A stretch of 64,000 nucleotides of DNA, taken from positions 77,798,124 to 77,862,123 of the forward strand of contig CM049308.1 in the NCBI GenBank assembly GCA_026874595.1. The letters are read 5' to 3'. This stretch comes from Sipunculus nudus (Eukaryota; Annelida; Sipuncula; Golfingiida; Sipunculidae). The notes under the pieces are model-generated. The model worked only from the letters and a program-made list of their open reading frames with translations, had not been told where the DNA came from and did no database searches. Below, one piece after another: positions 59,254 to 64,000 of the stretch (positions are counted from its first letter, which is position 1; each line of letters opens with the position of its first letter). The translations under genes and the position numbers were made by a program.

Positions 59254-59440
59254 CAGTGGAACTCCGCCTTACGACCACCCTTCAGTTGTGACCATACGTC
59301 ATTTACGACCACTTTTCTTGGTCATGAATATATGATCAAGTTAACATAGAATTAAATTATTTCACAAAGATGACCACCCCAAAATTAGGACCACTTAAAT
59401 AGTCAGTCCCCAAGGTGGTCGTAATTGTGGGATTCAACTG
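59254..59440. mobile_element. TA-flanked MITE of the CAGTGGAACCCC family
   Basis: The ends CAGTGGAACTCC and GGGATTCAACTG are flanked by TA, and the interior matches 25868-26043, including CAGTCCCCAAGGTGGTCGTA. Confidence 0.85.
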
Positions 59441-59935
59441 TATATGAAAATGATATCAACCTGGATCATAAGACAGTCATCAGAGTATGACTGGCAATTA
59501 ATCAGATACATACCAACTATACAGATACACTGATAAGAACTGGTCATGATTAAATGTTATCATTAAGGTTATAACATAAACCATTGTATACCAATGACTA
59601 CTGCTTCTTAACAAGAAACATTAGGCTGAATTTATAGTTTACATTTTACATATGCAATCTGCATTCACGAATATTCAACTATGTACCAAGGTCACAGCTT
59701 TTTCTTATATTCTACTTTGCCTTGTTTTTTTTTATAAACAAGATTGCATTTTTGGTACAGTATTAAAGGAATACTATGAAGACATTCATCTTTTACCTCT
59801 GCAGACATTTTACTGCTTTGATATACTGGAGGCAAATTCAAACCATTTTTCTGTCTTTACTGCTTTATATAAACATCACTATTAGGTCCCGCATGATAAG
59901 CCATTTATCCCTAGATATTATATATAATGTCCCAA

Positions 59936-59990
59936 GATATATATATATATATATATATATTTCTATATATTTAAATATATATATATATAT
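59936..59990. repeat. (TA)n-rich tract
   Basis: Two TA runs with a TTTAAA break. Confidence 0.9.
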
Positions 59991-61477
59991 CTATAATTAT
60001 TACAAAACATCTTATGATCTTATTAATTTTTAATTATGAATAAATGACAGACAAATACAGGTTCCATAAAGGTACACTTATACCTCTTCCTACCTCCCCC
60101 ACTGCTTGCAATTCCCTTGAACCAACAATGGCAAAATAAAGAAGTAATATTGTATATATGGTATATAAAGTAATACCATAGTGCATATTATTAAGCTATC
60201 ATACTTATACATCTGACTTACCACAGATGATGACAGATTACATCAATACAAACATTCATGTGGGAGTACTGGGATCCTCCTTGTGAGTCATCAAACTGCT
60301 GTAAACTGTGTCCATTATATATATCACAAACGCAAGGTAAAATGCCTGCTTGCTAAAACTTATAAGAGGTTAATACCATCTTGTTCAGACCACTGACAAT
60401 GACCATGAATGAACCAAGGTCGGAGATTTGAACAAACTGTCTTCCTTTGCACCAGATGAGGGATTTCTTTACACACCAGGGATTTAACCTGTGACATCAT
60501 CTGACCATCACTGAATGGTATTTTTTCAACCATTCACCCAAGCTGCTTCAAGCAAACAACATGTCCACTAAACCATTAATTCTTTTCACATTGCATTGTA
60601 AGTAGCTAAGGTATTCATGTTTTTCAAGATAAATATTCAATTCTGGGAAACAAATGATAATGAATTACAAAACTTAAAAAAGATACAAAGTGGATTGTAT
60701 ACACCTCTGACAAGGTCCCACATTCAAGTCGGTAGAAACAGAAAGTGAAAAGGCAATTATCTAGTATGGTATGTGCCATATGTTTACATCATCCCTGGGT
60801 TAAATGATAAATTACACCTGAGACACATAAAAGATACTCAGTCAAAAATGGCATACATAGATTATTTTCATGTCTTTCACAGATTAATGGCAGTGAAAAA
60901 ATGATTGAAATTACTTCTTTAAGGAAAATATATATTTATTTAAATTGAAAATATGCTATTATTGTCAATGCAAGACACTCTCACTCACATTTAAGTCTGA
61001 GTGTGCACTGTGGCAGGTTTGCTTACCACCCTAACACTCCACCTCCCCAACACTTTCAGATTATCCCTCTAGATAATGTTTACCTGGCACCTGCCATTCC
61101 TAATTATTTCTTCTTATAATAGTGAGTGTGGGGGAGGGGGGGGGGGGAGTGTTTCCCTAATTTCTGATATATAGCTGATGAAAATCTCAGTTTTTTCTTC
61201 AATAACATTGGAGATTTAGATGTTAAAATTTTTACAGTTTTCAAAGTTACCTGATGTGTATCACGACTTAAGCATATTACTTGTTGAAATCTCCCATTTT
61301 TTTTATTATCAGAGAAGATTTTGTTCAAACTTGAGTTAAAATATGCCTATAACTTAATTTTCCCATCTTCTGGTCATGAAAATTTACTGCTCAGATAAAG
61401 AGAATTTAAACTTTTTCACAAGTTAAATGACGATGCAAAAATGATGGCAGACTTTCTATAAAATATATATATATATG
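59991..61477. other. Non-coding, nothing recognised
   Basis: Short frames only. A G run with a flanking GGGGAGGG lies near 61131-61149. Confidence 0.5.
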
Positions 61478-61870
61478 TCAAGGCCCAGATTAGAATCTTG
61501 CCTAATTTAAAACTGGGCCAGCCCAGATCAGAATTTTGATTTGGACCGGCCCAGATCAAAATTCTAATCTGGGCCAGACCAGTTTTAAACTGGGCTAGCC
61601 CACATTAAAATTTTGATTTGGGCCGGTCCAGATTAAAATCCTTTGGTGAAGACTACAGGATTTAAATCTGGTCTGGACTGATTTTAAACTGGGCTGGCCC
61701 AGATTAGAATTTTGTTCTGGGCTGGTTAAGTTCATTATCCTGTGGTGGACTGATTTTAAACTGGGCTGGCCCAGATCAAAATTTTAATTTGGGCCAGTCA
61801 AGATTACAATCCTGTGGTGGACTGATTTTAAACTGGGCCTAACCAGATCAGAATCCTTATCTAATCTTAG
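61478..61870. repeat. Self-complementary degenerate minisatellite
   Basis: Repeats of AAACTGGGC(T/C)(G/A)GCCCAGAT and AATTTTGAT(C/T)TGGGCC run in both orientations over about 390 bp, so each strand can fold back on itself many times. The later half settles into GATTTTAAACTGGGCTGGCC units. No coding. Confidence 0.8.
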
Positions 61871-63100
61871 GCTGGCTTGATTTTTATCATCTTAAATCAG
61901 ATAATACAGTAAACATTTATTCTAGATACACCATTTTAAAGGGCACAAAACACATAATAAACAAGATTATTTAAAATATTTTAGTGAGGGAAAAGCTAAT
62001 GAACAAATGTGAGGTGCTTCTTTGGTTTCATCTATTCATCAAGCATACAAGTTCACATTTGAACTCACCTAAACGAACTACCATAATTAATCACAGTTTA
62101 GAATATGTGTCAGTTCTGAGACATCTACTTGACTAAATATCAAAATTTCCAACTTAACTGAGACAATTTTCTGTTCTGAATATCAAAATTTCATGTGTAA
62201 TATTAAATATATACATGCATAATTAAATACCAGCTTTACCCATTTATAAGTTAACAAAAGTAATTTATCAGTCTTGATGCTCATTTGGGTGAGCAGCATG
62301 ACATTGTGCCCTAACATGGGGGTAGGGAGAGGTTTGTGTTACCATTTCTGTAATTTTCAATAGCAGAAAATCAACAGCTGAGAAAATGATATGATTGTTG
62401 TCATTTGTCAGTCTCAAAAATAGAGGTAAACATGAGTAAAAATTGGATTTAGAATTTTATTTCAGAGGGTGACAAACATGGTGGAGTTTTCACTTTGGAG
62501 TGAATAACTTAAAAAAGCTAATCTATTAACTGATAACTAATGTAAATTGAAGATAATTAAAAGCTGCAATACAAATATTCTCTACCTTCAATAGTTAAAA
62601 TGCTGAGCTGGTGAATATTGTTTCCACTGTTCTATCTAAATAAATGTTTCAGGGCCTTCTTTCCTTAAAATGTAGTATGTTATAATTTCTAGGTCCAATG
62701 TTACAATAAATGCAAATTTTTTAATGGGTGACTGGGGGGGGGGGGGGGGATCACAGACAAAAAAACCCAACTAATGATAAATGATAAATAACTTAACATA
62801 ACAAATAAAATTTTGAATTTACAGGTCTTGGATCACAAGCTTAACATTAAGTAACATATATATTAATTATTATTGATTAATTTTTGTTTTAGTTTGTTGA
62901 ATTAATGCAAATGTTCTGCAAGCTATATTTGTAGTTTTTAGCTGTAAAATACCAATATTTAACATGATTATCTTATAATTATATATTAGACATTTCGGAT
63001 AAGAGGTGAAATTACAAAATAAATATGACAGGATCCAACAAATGATATTTTCATAGAATATAAAATAAACTCATTAAATATTAATTGTATTGCCAGACAT
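61871..63100. other. Non-coding, nothing recognised
   Basis: AT-rich, with a G run near 62736-62750. No frame or inverted repeat of note. Confidence 0.5.
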
Positions 63101-64000
63101 AGTCTGGAGATACTATGGTTTAGGCACGGTTGCGCCGCCGCCGCAGAGATTTCTTTTGGACACAATAACTCAAAAAATATTTCAAGGATCTGTTTCAAAC
63201 TTGACACATTTATAGATATAGGTGAGAGGACGAAGCCTATTTAAAATGGGGTCATGACCTCAACTAGGAGAGTGACCTTGACCTTGAATAGATCCATTTT
63301 TGGGGAAAATCACACAAATTCTTAAATATCTCAAGAAATCTTTCATGGATTTATCCAAAAAATCAAGTTGGACAAAGATCTTGGATAGTGATGTCATGTA
63401 CCGGAAACTGCCACCTAGTATCCTTTTCTTGTTTTTGTGCCGTTTAATACCCCCATCATTGCCACTTGACAGCACTTTTAGCATCACAAGTCAAAAACTG
63501 TTTGACAGATTTCTTTAATATTATGCATTTACATAGGTAACGGTTATGGGATGATGTATATTAAAATTGGGGTCATGACCTTTCCTTTGAGAGTGGCTTT
63601 GACCTTGAATATTACCATATATGGTGAAAATCACATAAAATCATAAATATCTTAAAAAGGGATGCATGGATTGGTCCAAAAATCAAGTTGACGGAAGATC
63701 TTGGATAGTTTTGTCTTTTGCAGAAGATAGGTGGCGCCACCTGTTGTCCTTTTTTTGTTTTTTGCGCCTTTGAATACCCCATCATTGCCACTTGACAGTA
63801 TATACTGTGAGCATTATAAGTCAAACAGTAATGGACAGATTTCTTTCATGTTATGCATGTATATAGATATGGTTTATGGAATGAGGTATATTTAATTTTA
63901 AATTTAATTTTAAAATTTAATCTAATTTATATTTTTTTTTTTAATTTAATTTTTTTTTCAAATGTTGGATATTTTGGAATGTAGTTTATTGATTTGGGGT
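63101..64000. mobile_element. Tandem-repeat element, Helentron-like, cut by the window end
   Basis: Starts near GCACGGTTGCGCCGCCGCCG. Two to three units of about 327 bp follow, with shared GGGGTCATGACCT, CTTGACCTTGAAT, AAGATCTTGGATAGT and CATCATTGCCACTTGACAG. One unit has the full AGGTGGCGCCACCT palindrome (63730-63743); the earlier unit has only CTGCCACCTAG at that place. Unit sequence differs from the arrays at 17 and 49 kb apart from the palindrome. Confidence 0.65.

Overview
This is eukaryotic DNA: AT-rich and low in coding density, with one gene split into many GT-AG introns and a heavy load of mobile elements. The repeat types point to a lophotrochozoan and most likely a mollusc, perhaps a bivalve. 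They include tandem arrays carrying the palindrome AGGTGGCGCCACCT, TA-flanked MITEs starting CAGTGGAACCCC, and a SINE with a tRNA-like part. The phylum call is inference from repeat style, not from a marker gene.

Layout. 1-1.7 kb: nothing I can call. 1.86-6.34 kb: a non-LTR retrotransposon (APE endonuclease plus reverse transcriptase) with several frame breaks. It is split by a 940-bp solo-LTR-like insertion and preceded, on the same strand, by an intact 187-codon NADAR-domain ORF. 6.34-10.35 kb: an array of units that each carry two conserved stem-loops, interrupted by a CpG-rich patch and by a 1.2-kb Helentron-like element. 11.36-12.02 kb: a long-TIR MITE with a clear target duplication. 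12-17 kb: weak ORF and splice-site hints only. 17.5-19.5, 49.2-51.0 and 63.1-64.0 kb: further tandem arrays with the AGGTGGCGCCACCT-type core, the first two in opposite orientation. 26.57-44.74 kb, minus strand: the only convincing host gene, rebuilt here as 14 coding exons giving 725 residues. 44.8-64 kb: mostly non-coding, with dispersed repeats, a 24-bp-period nuclear-receptor-site array and a self-complementary minisatellite.

The host gene has an N-terminal membrane anchor, a divergent START-like domain, a charged linker and a second, better START domain. The design suggests a membrane-tethered lipid sensor or carrier facing the cytosol. Its introns hold MITEs, a 109-bp tandem repeat, an 18-bp minisatellite and several dispersed repeats.

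The most unusual observation is the intact NADAR ORF riding with a decayed LINE. NADAR enzymes can remove ADP-ribose from guanine, and some clams carry guanine-specific DNA ADP-ribosyltransferases, so an element-encoded counter-defence is a testable idea. The structured-RNA array and the double-START protein come next.
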